Source: Euperipatoides rowelli (Eukaryota; Onychophora; Udeonychophora; Euonychophora; Peripatopsidae). From it: DNA of 10,414 bases. Position numbers and translations under genes: made by a program. The notes under the pieces are model-generated. The model saw only the letters and a list, made by a program, of their open reading frames with translations, was not told the origin of the DNA and did not search any database. The stretch lies in NCBI GenBank assembly GCA_003024985.2, contig PXIH01S0043813.1; one strand, written 5' to 3'. Below, one piece after another: positions 1-7,929 of this stretch; within the stretch, counting starts at the first letter, position 1; the number at the start of each line of letters is the position of its first letter.

Positions 1-45
1 GTTATTCTTGTATAATTTACTAAATTTTAAATCACATTTTCATGA

Positions 46-70
46 TTTTTCCAATTTTTATTTTTTGTAG
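46..70 (+). other. Splice acceptor (3' splice site) before the DUF229 start codon
   Basis: A T-rich tract runs into TTTTTTGTAG with the AG at 69-70. The exon would start at 71, six bases before the ATG at 77. This fits an intron in the 5' UTR, with the whole coding sequence in the next exon. The upstream exon and promoter lie outside the window. The call rests on sequence pattern only; a trans-splicing acceptor would look the same. Confidence 0.6.
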
Positions 71-76
71 GGCATT

Positions 77-2281
77 ATGGGAAGACCAAGGCCACTGCAA
101 TGTGCAATAATTGCATTGTTAATTTTAGTTTGCTTGTTAATTTTTTTATATCTGATTTTCAATTCTAAAAGTGTTATTTACAATTCTAAAATAAATTTAT
201 ATTCATTTAAAACAGAATTAAATCATTCGGATGAAGAAAATGAAGAGATTGAAATCAGCAAAGGATATGCTATCAATACATTAGGATGTAAAATTCAAGA
301 TTTTGAACCCTTTGACCCTATGATCGTTGACTTACTTCCTCCGGGAGAAGATACTCTCGACTGTTTAAGTTACCCATCTTTAATTGTTGTTAAAAGTCCA
401 GATTTTTTAATAGTGGATTTTAAAGCTTTAAAATATTTTGGTGGCTCATTAGCCTATTGTATTTATATTCCAATATTCAGGGATAAAGATGGTTACTCTG
501 ATGATGAATATAAGTACGGAGAAAATGAATACTTTTATGACGAAATCAAAGTCAGACATGAGTTCATCAAAGTTGAGTGTTATGATTTGTTTAAGATGAT
601 ATATAGAGACTTCTTACCTTTTATAAGGAAAAAACAATATGTAGAAAAAAGATGTAAGACAATTCAACAACGTCAGCAAGTGTCTGGTCAAACCCATGAC
701 CGATTAAGTGTAATGATTTTAGGGACAGATTCTACATCTAGAACTAACTTCATGAGATATTGCCCTAAAACTCGTGATTATCTATTAAAACATATGAAAG
801 CAATAGAGTTGAAAGGATATCATAAAGTGGGGGATAATACATTCCATAATTTAGTTCCAATGTTGCATAATTCCTATGTATCTGAACTTAATTGGACTGA
901 TAATTTACCTTTTGATAAATATAATTTCATTTGGAAAGAGTATGCAAGAAATGGCTACATTACCATGTTTGCTGAGGATGATCCTAATGTAGCACTATTC
1001 AATTATGAGAAAAAAGGATTCTACTACACACCCACAGATTACTATTTGCGTCCATTTTATGTTGCCTACAATCAATGTGAATTATTTGATTTAAGTGAAT
1101 ATGAATGTTTGGGTAATAGATTCCATTCCAAAGTTATATTGGATTATGCATATGATTTCTTAAAAACATTCACCAATGACTTATATTTTTCTTTCTTTTT
1201 CATGAGTAGTTTAACACATCCTGTTTTAGACCAATTGAGATATGCAGAAGATCTTTATGAACCTTTTTTAAAAAGGATAAATGAAGAAAACCTATTAAAC
1301 AACACTATTGTCTTCTTTTTAAGTGATCATGGTATACGCTTTGGAACATTTAGGAATTCATATGTTGGGAGATTAGAAGAAAGATTGCCAATGAATTATA
1401 TCATTTTTCCAACTTGGTTTCGAAATAAATATCCACAAATTGTTAAAAGAGTTAAAAGAAATACCAGAAAATTAACTACACCTTTTGACATTTATGCCAC
1501 TTTAAAAAACTTACTTAATTTTACAGGTGAACAAGAAAAATATGCATCAAAAAGCCGAGCAATAAGTCTATTTGCTGATATTCCTGTAGAAAGGACTTGT
1601 AAAGATGCAAGTATTTTACCTCATTGGTGTACTTGTCAAGAAAAAATTAAACTTAAAAATAATGATAAATCAGTAGATAAAGTAGCTCGCTTCATAGTTA
1701 AACAAATAAACAATCTTACCAAAAAAAGACGTGATATTTGTGTTGAATTAACCCTTGGTTCCATAAAAGAAGCCTGGTTTAACAAAGTTAAGGACAAACT
1801 TTTGAAATATTCAAAGTTATTAGGAACTGGTGAGGATGAACGTGTTAAATTTATGAAAAAGAAATTATTTGGTATTAATGATATTCTAGTATCTCTGACT
1901 ACAAAACCTAGTAATGCTCAGTTTGAAGCAACAGTTAGACTAAATCAAAAAACAAATGTTATGAGTTTACAAGGAGATATTAGTAGAATAAATATGTACG
2001 GTAACCAATCTCATTGTGTACATAATTATAATCTGAAGAAGTATTGTTATTGTAAAGATATAATGATTAGTAATGGAAAAAAACATCAAACACAAGGAAT
2101 TAAAACAACAAAAAAGAATAATCAAGTAAAAAAGAAAGGGAATGTCCCAAAACGCAAGCAAATAAAAACAAAAAAGAATAGGTTAGACAACAAACAATTA
2201 AAAACAAAAGTGAATAATATTGACAACAAACAAGTAAAAAAGGAAAAGAACTACCATAAAGTTAAAATAAAAAATAAATAA
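77..2281 (+). CDS. DUF229 family protein (alkaline-phosphatase-like fold), single-pass membrane or secreted
   Basis: This 734-residue protein is encoded in one uninterrupted exon. Residues 9-29 form a hydrophobic stretch after a short basic N-terminus (MGRPRP), as in a signal anchor or type II membrane protein. The DUF229 domain (Pfam family recognised from memory) follows: LGTDSTSR at 215-222, matching the family's GxDSxSR box; SDHG at 416-419, the metal-binding DH; RTC at 506-508 and HWCTC at 516-520; and the family C-terminal module with GDISRINMYG (633-642) and YCYC (656-659). NxS/T sequons at 272, 408, 481 and 643 fit an extracellular protein. The fold belongs to the alkaline phosphatase/sulfatase superfamily, but substrate and reaction are unknown for most DUF229 members. 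Oddities: the box after the central strand reads LTHP (379-382), where I expect LTHD or similar, and a lysine-rich tail from about residue 668 goes beyond the usual family end. The start at 77 is chosen because it gives the signal anchor and follows the acceptor. The stop is TAA at 2279-2281. There are no internal breaks, so it is probably functional. Confidence 0.9.
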   Translation: MGRPRPLQCAIIALLILVCLLIFLYLIFNSKSVIYNSKINLYSFKTELNHSDEENEEIEISKGYAINTLGCKIQDFEPFDPMIVDLLPPGEDTLDCLSYPSLIVVKSPDFLIVDFKALKYFGGSLAYCIYIPIFRDKDGYSDDEYKYGENEYFYDEIKVRHEFIKVECYDLFKMIYRDFLPFIRKKQYVEKRCKTIQQRQQVSGQTHDRLSVMILGTDSTSRTNFMRYCPKTRDYLLKHMKAIELKGYHKVGDNTFHNLVPMLHNSYVSELNWTDNLPFDKYNFIWKEYARNGYITMFAEDDPNVALFNYEKKGFYYTPTDYYLRPFYVAYNQCELFDLSEYECLGNRFHSKVILDYAYDFLKTFTNDLYFSFFFMSSLTHPVLDQLRYAEDLYEPFLKRINEENLLNNTIVFFLSDHGIRFGTFRNSYVGRLEERLPMNYIIFPTWFRNKYPQIVKRVKRNTRKLTTPFDIYATLKNLLNFTGEQEKYASKSRAISLFADIPVERTCKDASILPHWCTCQEKIKLKNNDKSVDKVARFIVKQINNLTKKRRDICVELTLGSIKEAWFNKVKDKLLKYSKLLGTGEDERVKFMKKKLFGINDILVSLTTKPSNAQFEATVRLNQKTNVMSLQGDISRINMYGNQSHCVHNYNLKKYCYCKDIMISNGKKHQTQGIKTTKKNNQVKKKGNVPKRKQIKTKKNRLDNKQLKTKVNNIDNKQVKKEKNYHKVKIKNK
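2156..2263 (+). repeat. Three tandem 36-bp units encoding 12-residue lysine-rich repeats
   Basis: The units lie at 2156-2191, 2192-2227 and 2228-2263, encoding residues 694-729. The peptide copies are KQIKTKKNRLDN, KQLKTKVNNIDN and KQVKKEKNYHKV. They are in frame with the DUF229 protein and decay toward the stop. The repeat lies wholly within the lysine-rich tail after the cysteine-containing C-terminal module, so the tail probably grew by local duplication. Its role is unknown. Confidence 0.8.
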
Positions 2282-2372
2282 AAGGTCTATGGTAGAAAAG
2301 AAACCCAAAAAGTAAGCGAATGCATTTCATTTCAAATAAGTAAAAAGAACGGAAAGATATACTATACTCTAT

Positions 2373-2392
2373 AAAATAAATAAATAAATAAA
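2373..2392 (+). other. (AAAT)n run carrying overlapping AATAAA poly(A) signals
   Basis: Four overlapping AATAAA hexamers begin at 2375, 2379, 2383 and 2387, about 95-110 bases after the DUF229 stop codon. This is the first strong cluster of poly(A) signals past the stop, apart from hexamers overlapping the stop itself. It is the likely 3' end region of the DUF229 mRNA, though it could equally be a simple microsatellite. From 2400 to 2920 I see nothing firm; a G9 run lies at 2491-2499. Confidence 0.45.
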
Positions 2393-2923
2393 CAAAATGA
2401 AATTTTTAATAAAAACGAAGCAAATGAAATACAGAGATAGGGTTCGTTTGGAAAAATACCACATTATTTGTATTTTTATAGCTTGTGGATGGGGGGGGGT
2501 GATAATAAAGTGTGAATGTCAAACAAATAATAAGCTTATATTTCCATTGCTAAAATATTTTTTCACTTATACTGCAGTCTTTTTAAACACATTTCTTCAC
2601 AATTCAATGTTTATAAAGAAAGATATTCCTTTCTTATACAATAAGCTGCTATAACTAATAATACACAAGCTATGTATTAAGAATTGTATCAGAGTTAAAT
2701 ACAAACTTGTTAGAGAACATAGAGTAGCCAGACAATAAATTATATGTGACATTGTTCATATGGAATGATGCAGCAGACAATGAGTATCAAACAATATATT
2801 GGTAAGCCTATATAATTAAAAATGTAATACAAAAATAAACTTTTTTGAAAAGTGATATTCCGCTTTCAAACAATCTAATAAAACAAGTAGACTCCTAACT
2901 AATATTAATAATAATATTACTAA

Positions 2924-3016
2924 TATAAACTTACATACCTGGAAAGACCTTGCCACTTTAATATTGGAAGAAATAAAAGGAAGTCCATGAAAGGTCATAC
3001 AGTAAGTAAGTTTATA
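2924..3016. repeat. Small foldback: 15-bp inverted repeats around 63 bp
   Basis: The left arm TATAAACTTACATAC (2924-2938) and right arm GTAAGTAAGTTTATA (3002-3016) are inverted complements at 14 of 15 positions. Inside, GACCTT and AAGGTC could extend the pairing. Both arms also read as splice donors pointing outward: CAG/GTATGTAAGT on the minus strand at 2938 and GTAAGT on the plus strand at 3002. It may be a tiny foldback element, a hairpin RNA or chance. Confidence 0.4.
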
Positions 3017-3101
3017 TACAAAAAAACAAAAACAAATGATTAGTAAAATATTATATTAAACAATAAAAGGCAGCAGAAAACGATTAGAAAATTCTTTTAA
3101 A

Positions 3102-3360
3102 TTTTTTTTTTTTTTTTTTTTTTTTTTGGGGGGGGGGTTGTCCCAAAACCTTTATTAAACACATGAAACTCACATAATATACATAACCTCCCAGCACCTG
3201 GCTTGAAGCACAAAACCAATGACATAATAACGAAGAAAAGGAGGCCTGCAACATATCAAAAAAAAAAAAAAACTGTACAATCCCAAAACCCAAATATATG
3301 CCCCAGGATGATGGTCACCAACCCAAGATAAGGAACATGAATTGATAATTTTCCACAAAA
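3102..3360 (-). mobile_element. 3' end of a minus-strand retroposed sequence with poly(A) tail
   Basis: The plus strand shows T26 (3102-3127) followed by G10 (3128-3137), then TTTATT at 3151-3156. Read on the minus strand this is AATAAA, about 13 bases, C10, then a 26-base A tail, the layout of a retroposed transcript. The body to the right includes an A-rich run near 3258-3272 and short open frames that I do not recognise. It may be a processed transcript or a 5'-truncated LINE. The right boundary is uncertain and I found no target-site duplication. Confidence 0.5.
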
Positions 3361-3423
3361 ATAAAAGAGCAAAAATAACAAACCAAACAAGATTTTTATT
3401 TTATATTAATCTAATATGGTATC

Positions 3424-3466
3424 CAGGGGCAGAGCCCTAGTGGGAGTCTGAGGGCAAAGTCCCCCA
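3424..3466. repeat. GC-rich hairpin patch, possible transposon end
   Basis: This is a short GC-rich island inside very AT-rich DNA. It contains GGGCAGAGCCC (3427-3437), a perfect 4-bp stem, followed by GAGGGCAAAGTCCCCC (3450-3465), which also pairs GGG with CCC. Such alternating G and C blocks occur at the ends of some invertebrate DNA transposons, but I cannot assign a family. Around it, 3361-3990 shows no gene. The 3' end of the old LINE copy B would be expected near here by spacing. Confidence 0.3.
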
Positions 3467-3989
3467 AAAAACTTTTGATAGCAAAATTGGGACGCTAGAA
3501 ATCATTAAATTATTTTATTATTACTAATAAAAGTATATTTATAATTTTTATTACTACTTACACTGATTAATTAATTGATAATCAAATAACATTATTATAA
3601 AGAACAAGTAAAATTTTACATAAACCACCTATTTATTGTAATAAAATATTTTTGCAGTAATTAGCTTCTGCTAAGAAAAAAATAATATTGTAATCAACAT
3701 TTCAATAACTAAGATGACATTAATATTGCAAATTGATACTAAAATTATTTTAATAGTAATATCCTAGTCAATATGATTTACATTCTATACAATATTGTTT
3801 AATCATTGCGTGTTTAATGTGTATCCCACATTTTTCATTTCTGTGGTTGAATAAGTAAAATTTATGAACATTATAATAGAACTTGTTTGAAAATATTATT
3901 AATATCCAAATTATTGAATATAATTCATCACCTATATTTCCAAATTACAAAGAATATCCATTATATATTTCCTAACTTGAATTGATATT

Positions 3990-4740
3990 TTTTTTAATAT
4001 TATGACACGTAAAATTCTGAATATAATCTTTAAGAATGTTCATTGATATGGCTTGCACATTCCAAAAAAAAGATACTCCTGCGTTTTTATTTGTTTTTTT
4101 TTTTTACATAAAGCACACATTAAGTCGTTTGTCCTTAAACTGTTGAAGCGATGCAACCTCACCTTAGCAGGTAATATTTGAAGATTAAGCTTTATGGTAA
4201 AATTCTGAAAATTTCCTTGTATTTTAATTAATCTAATGTGTTAATTAATTTCCATGTCAGATGCTGAATTTGATTGTACATCTTTTAAAAGTGGAATTTA
4301 CATGATCATTTAGAAATTTTACTATCTATCTCTGTAATGCATGCATTTCTATCCATTTTCTATACAATGGATCCTTAATAATTTAATTAAATGCCAGAAA
4401 CCATTTAAAAGTGTCATTATTTTCCAGCAGTTTGTTGTACATGATTATAAATAATAACTTTTTTTAAGTATTGCTATATTATTTATACTATTCTACCCTT
4501 ATTGATTGGTTGTTACATATTTTCAAAGGAGATGTACTTCATTTTGGGCTGAATAATACTTTGTTCAATAGTTGTGTACTTTATCTCAAACTTAGAGTTG
4601 ATCAGTGTATATATGACAAGTAATATATTCATTTCGACATTACTATTATTTTTATTAATATTGCTTTCTAACCAACCATTAATGAATGATATTAATTTTT
4701 AGCAATGGTTGCATTTTTTGTAAATTTTTGTAAGAATTAG
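3990..4740 (-). pseudogene. LINE copy B, 3' part: decayed ORF2 C-terminal region
   Basis: From 4228 down to 4106 the minus strand reads 41 codons without a stop. They include GNFQNFTIKLNLQILP (G at 4216), against GNFQNFIIKLKLGILP in the better copy A (G at 7343), and end in a CxxC (MCALC) where copy A has CQFGC. Further downstream, 4000-4060 still matches copy A at the DNA level. Upstream, to 4740, only scattered weak matches remain, with stops in all frames. By comparison with copy A the element's 3' end would be expected near 3470-3500, but I cannot see it. It is a dead relic, older than copy A. It runs into the SINE at 4741 and resumes at 5058. Confidence 0.72.
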
Positions 4741-4870
4741 CACTGTGGGATTGGTTTAGTGGTTATGGCAGCTGACTAATCACTTGATAAGCCTAAGGTT
4801 ACCAGCTCAAATATGAGGTAGCTCTTTTCCCTGGTATTTGTTCAAATGTAAAGCAGATGATTTGCTCATG

Positions 4871-4896
4871 TTTTTGTTTTGTTTTGTTTTGTTTTT
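4871..4896 (+). repeat. (TTTTG)n microsatellite inside the SINE
   Basis: Five runs of T are separated by single G residues in a 26-base block. It lies between the tRNA-like head and the body of the SINE and is probably part of the element rather than an independent repeat. Confidence 0.7.
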
Positions 4897-4946
4897 ATAT
4901 CTGAAAAATTGTATATGACTTCGGAAATTGTAACTTGAAATATGAT

Positions 4947-5004
4947 TGTGAATACTGGAAATGTTACTGGTGATATGTGAATACTGGAAATGTTACTGTT
5001 AATA
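4947..5004 (+). repeat. Two 29-bp tandem copies in the SINE body
   Basis: Units 4947-4975 and 4976-5004 match at 27 of 29 positions; the first 23 bases of each are identical. The unit contains AATACTGGAAATGTTACTG. Whether the duplication belongs to the SINE family or arose only in this copy cannot be told from one copy. Confidence 0.85.
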
Positions 5005-5057
5005 TTGTATATATTATATTATATCAAATTTGAAATAATAAAATGATTTAAAAAAAA

Positions 5058-5672
5058 TTGTGTGAGGATTGTATTGTAAATCATTGTTATACCATTTATA
5101 GGAAAATTTAAACCAAGTATATCCTTAAGTGTCCAGTAAGATCAAAAAGATATCAAAGTGTAACATCCCATATGCATGACTTATGATAATTTATTTTGGA
5201 ACCTGTGAGACTAGGAATTTTTGTAATATAGAACACTGATTTATTTTATTGCAGATATGCAATAAAATGTAATTTGTTTAATTTCCCTTCAATATAAACA
5301 CCTTGATATACTTTTTTGTAACTTTTTAATAAAGTTCTATTAAGTAAAGACTATAAAACACAGATGATATTGGGAATCTTGTAAGATTTACTAATGTAAG
5401 TGTTGAAATGTTCTCTATATTTTGTTATTAATAAAGGCAATTGGCTTGATTTGTATAAGTTTAACTAATAACTGGGTTGTATTGTTTTGACCCAGATATT
5501 TATAAATAAGAAAAACAAAATGTCAACAATAACAGGATTAAAGACATCCTCCATGTTTGATTGTCGTAAATAAACATTATTCCTATTTTTTGTGTTAACT
5601 ATATAGAAAAGGACACGATAATCAGTAATTGTAATAGAAATTGTTCTTCCCTTAATTCCACATAGGATTATT
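5058..5672 (-). pseudogene. LINE copy B, 5' part: decayed reverse transcriptase region
   Basis: Minus-strand fragments line up with copy A in the same order. CGIKGR (G at 5659) pairs with YGIKGS (G at 8518). NMEDVF (M at 5554) pairs with LDMTSAF (M at 8413). KLIQIKPIAFINNKI (L of LIQ at 5459) pairs with DLIQFMSVACLNTNV (8317). GVYIEGK (5302) pairs with GIWLNGK (8162). LTGSKINYHKSCIWD (T at 5206) pairs with ITGSEINQNKYYVWD (8033). The first four anchors keep an almost constant offset of 2858-2860, which is strong evidence of common origin. Frames are broken repeatedly, and the motif A aspartate is replaced by asparagine. Recognisable sequence stops at the foldback element at 5675. Confidence 0.78.
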
Positions 5673-5674
5673 TA

Positions 5675-6136
5675 GGGTGAGTTGCACACTCAGGGAAGTT
5701 GCACACTCCATGCCTGTACACTAGATGGCAGAATTTTCCTGTTTTTTTTTTTCAGTTCTACAAATTACCTGTCTGCCTAGAAATAGTTTGCACTAAATAA
5801 TCTGTTTAATCCATATCTGGTAAATATATTTTTTTCCTTTATTTTTAAATGTATGTGTATTATAGTAGCTTATGTAATAATAGGAATTTGTATATTAAAT
5901 AAATCAATATCCAAAATTCAGATATAAAAGAACATGATGTAAGGCTTTATAAATAGTTACACATCTTGTCAGTAGATGGAAGCACAAATGTAATTTAGAA
6001 TAAATTTGAAATTAGCATTACAAGATTTTAAATCTATTTGAGGAAGTTGTACATACTATATGTTGGGGAATTTGCACACTGTGTGCAACTTGCCCCAATG
6101 TGAAAATTGCACAGCCTACTGTGTGCAACTTACCCC
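5675..6136. mobile_element. Foldback / MITE-like DNA element with TA flanks
   Basis: The left end GGGTGAGTTGCACACT (from 5675) and the inverted right end GGGGTAAGTTGCACAC (from 6136) match over about 16 bp with a small shift. TA lies directly outside both ends (5673-5674 and 6137-6138), as expected for a Tc1/mariner/pogo-type target duplication. Each end carries a second copy of the motif: GTTGCACACT at 5681-5690 and 5698-5707; CTGTGTGCAACTTGCCCC at 6079-6096 and, with A for G, at 6119-6136. At 462 bp with no coding frame it fits a non-autonomous MITE. The superfamily is inferred from the TA flanks only. Confidence 0.62.
6065..6096. repeat. Near-perfect palindrome in the right arm of the foldback element
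   Basis: The centre TTGCACACTGTGTGCAA (6072-6088) is a perfect 17-base palindrome around T6080. Flanking GGGG (6065-6068) and CCCC (6093-6096) extend the pairing with one bulge. It consists of two terminal motifs facing each other. To its right, 6139-6598 shows no gene or element I can support. Confidence 0.8.
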
Positions 6137-6598
6137 TATGGGGAATTTATTAGTTTATTATTATTACACTATTATTATTGTTGTTGTTATTTAATAATAT
6201 ACTAGATCACCTACTCCAAGTTGTTCTACATTACTATATTATGACATTTTTCAAAAACCTTCTTCATATCTAAAGTCACTAGTTCTATTCAATGACTAAA
6301 CAGAACGAAAACAAATGATAAGGTTCTAATACCAAAATATATTTTGCAAATTTAAAATCATCAAAAGTAAAATCTGTCAAGAAATCAAACAGTGGCTAAA
6401 AAAAATGAGAGAATAAAAATAAACATTAGATTAGCTTAATGACATTATTAATTATTGTGTAACTTGCAATCGTAATAATTATGATAAAAACAGTCCACAT
6501 ATCAACTGGAAATGTTTGAAGTTATTATAAATATTTGTGCTGATGCCTGGAAAGCTGTTCAGTTTATTTCTGTCAATTACATGCTTTTATAAACGTTA

Positions 6599-7058
6599 TT
6601 TTTTTTTTTAATTTTATTAAAACAAAAACAAAATATGCAAGTTAAAACATAACAGGCTGTCCTTTCAACTTTATATTTAAACTCAAATTATTTGCTTCAA
6701 GACTTACAAAACTATAAAGTCTAGCAAACCATTGATGAAGGATTGGAATTTTATGATAGAACAAAATTTTCAAAATTTAGAATCATACCTAGAGATTCAT
6801 ACAGCAAATTACAAAGCTGAAATTACCAAAACACTTGTGGTACTTCAAAATTAACCCTCCCACAAATAAAAACCCAGACATTCCTAATCAAATATATTTC
6901 TATGAACAAGACACAGTTAAACCATCACATGAGGATCCCATAATCTACTCATTACCATTCTTAGAGGATAAATAAATCTTTTTTATACATTTGATGCACA
7001 AGTCCCAATAACATTTCTAGCTGATTAATAGATCTGTTGTGAAATATCAAAATACATC
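6599..7058 (-). mobile_element. LINE copy A: 3' untranslated region and poly(A) tail
   Basis: T11 at 6599-6609 and TTTATT at 6613-6618 read on the minus strand as AATAAA followed directly by an A tail. This marks the 3' end of the element. Between it and the TAA after codon GK at 7059 lie about 440 bases without coding signal, a plausible LINE 3' UTR. No clear target duplication is visible on the left side. Confidence 0.75.
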
Positions 7059-7665
7059 TTATTTTCCATATTCCATAAAAAAACATAATTTGTATAACAC
7101 AATAGGGGCATAGTCAGAGGATTTGAGATTCCAAAATTGTACAAAATCATACCTTTCTAATAATTTCTTAAGAGGATATCTCTGGCATGTTAGCACTGCC
7201 AAAACATATGATTTATAGTTTTTAACCAAACATCCAAATTGACAATATATATCAGAGCCCTTGATGATTCCAATCTTACTTAATCTTTCATTGGTAGGCA
7301 GAATTCCCAATTTAAGTTTAATTATAAAGTTCTGAAAATTACCCATGATTCTCATCATAGTGATTTTTGAAAGATCAGTTCTAACAGGAGGGTACATATT
7401 AAAATAACAAGATTGTTTTAGGTAAACAGTTTGGTAACTCCTATAATTAATTTTGTCAATGTTCTCAAAATCCTGACCAATACTATGATAAACATCTCTC
7501 CATACCTTAACTAAATGATCTGGCTCCACTTCAGAACAATTTAACATTTTTAATAAATCAGAATCATGCATAACATTGTTAACAAAAAAAAAATTATACA
7601 TAACCGTTCCATTAAAAAGTTCCAAATCTATCAGCCCAAGTCCTCCATTTTTTTTTTAAACCATG
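7059..7665 (-). pseudogene. LINE copy A: ORF2 C-terminal region with zinc-knuckle-like motif
   Basis: An open frame at 7059-7625 gives 188 residues, and the coding match goes on upstream to about 7665 with GGLGLIDLELFN, the GGLGL box typical of L1/Tx1-type ORF2 proteins. Near residues 95-133 it reads GNFQNFIIKLKLGILP, then CQFGC, and a further C in VLTC. This corresponds to the family's C-terminal CxxxC...H...C element, with Y in the usual histidine position. The GGLGL frame joins upstream coding sequence only across a T10 run (7648-7657), where a length change has shifted the frame. It is part of a dead retrotransposon. Confidence 0.8.
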
Positions 7666-7929
7666 CCCTTTGATGAGCCATAACTTTAAATTTACTGAAT
7701 AGGCATTCTTGAGTACACTTGTTAAATTTAAATAAAAACTTCTTAGATAATTTTACAAATGGAAAATAATACACAAATTTTGAAATGATTAAGGCATTAA
7801 TGCATCTGACTATCTCAAATTAACTCTGCAGTAACAATTAATGTTCTTCATTATTTGCTTAGTTTAATCCACAGAGTCATTCAACAGTCTGCATTGTAAA
7901 GTAAATCTGTTACCTATTGGATATACCAA

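Larger units (their letters stand above)
4741..5057 (+). mobile_element. tRNA-derived SINE
   Basis: The left part carries TGGTTTAGTGG (4752-4762), a near-perfect pol III A box, and AGCTCAAATAT (4804-4814), a degraded B box, in tRNA-like spacing. A tRNA-unrelated body follows with a (TTTTG)n run, an internal 29-bp duplication and a 3' end AATAAAATG plus an A run (5050-5057). At about 317 bp it fits a SINE. It sits between two colinear halves of LINE copy B, which fixes its ends to within a few tens of bases. A weak candidate target duplication is TTGTAAGAATT (4728-4738) against TTGTGTGAGGATTG (5058-5071). The tRNA-like head is too degraded to be a working tRNA gene. Confidence 0.68.

Noticed and set aside
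1967-2161. Minus-strand 64-codon open frame inside the DUF229 gene
   Set aside because: It is a shadow of the lysine-rich coding strand, giving an artificial F- and I-rich peptide.
2397-2654. Open frame of 85 codons on the plus strand after the DUF229 gene
   Set aside because: It shows no recognised motif and no domain, runs through a G9 tract, and lies in AT-rich 3' flank where frames of this size arise by chance.
3084-3358. Two overlapping minus-strand open frames of 62-69 codons
   Set aside because: They run through the homopolymer tail region of a retroposed 3' end. Their composition (long K, P and F runs) reflects the homopolymers, and I recognise no protein.
4747-4822. tRNA gene
   Set aside because: A and B boxes are visible, but the acceptor stem does not pair and the B box is poor. 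The segment continues into a SINE body with a poly(A)-type end.
4947-5004. CRISPR-like or satellite array
   Set aside because: There are only two tandem 29-bp units without spacers, and they lie inside a SINE in a eukaryotic sequence.
6150-6290. Minus-strand LVTLDMKKVFEK, resembling RT motif A
   Set aside because: It is short, followed by stops, and out of position: copy B already has its motif A equivalent at 5554 with exact spacing. Probably coincidence, though a further LINE scrap is possible.
6280-6397. Minus-strand splice acceptor (T8 then AG at 6396-6397) followed by a 37-codon open frame
   Set aside because: The acceptor is good but the frame is short, AT-rich and without motifs, and no matching donor exon is in view.
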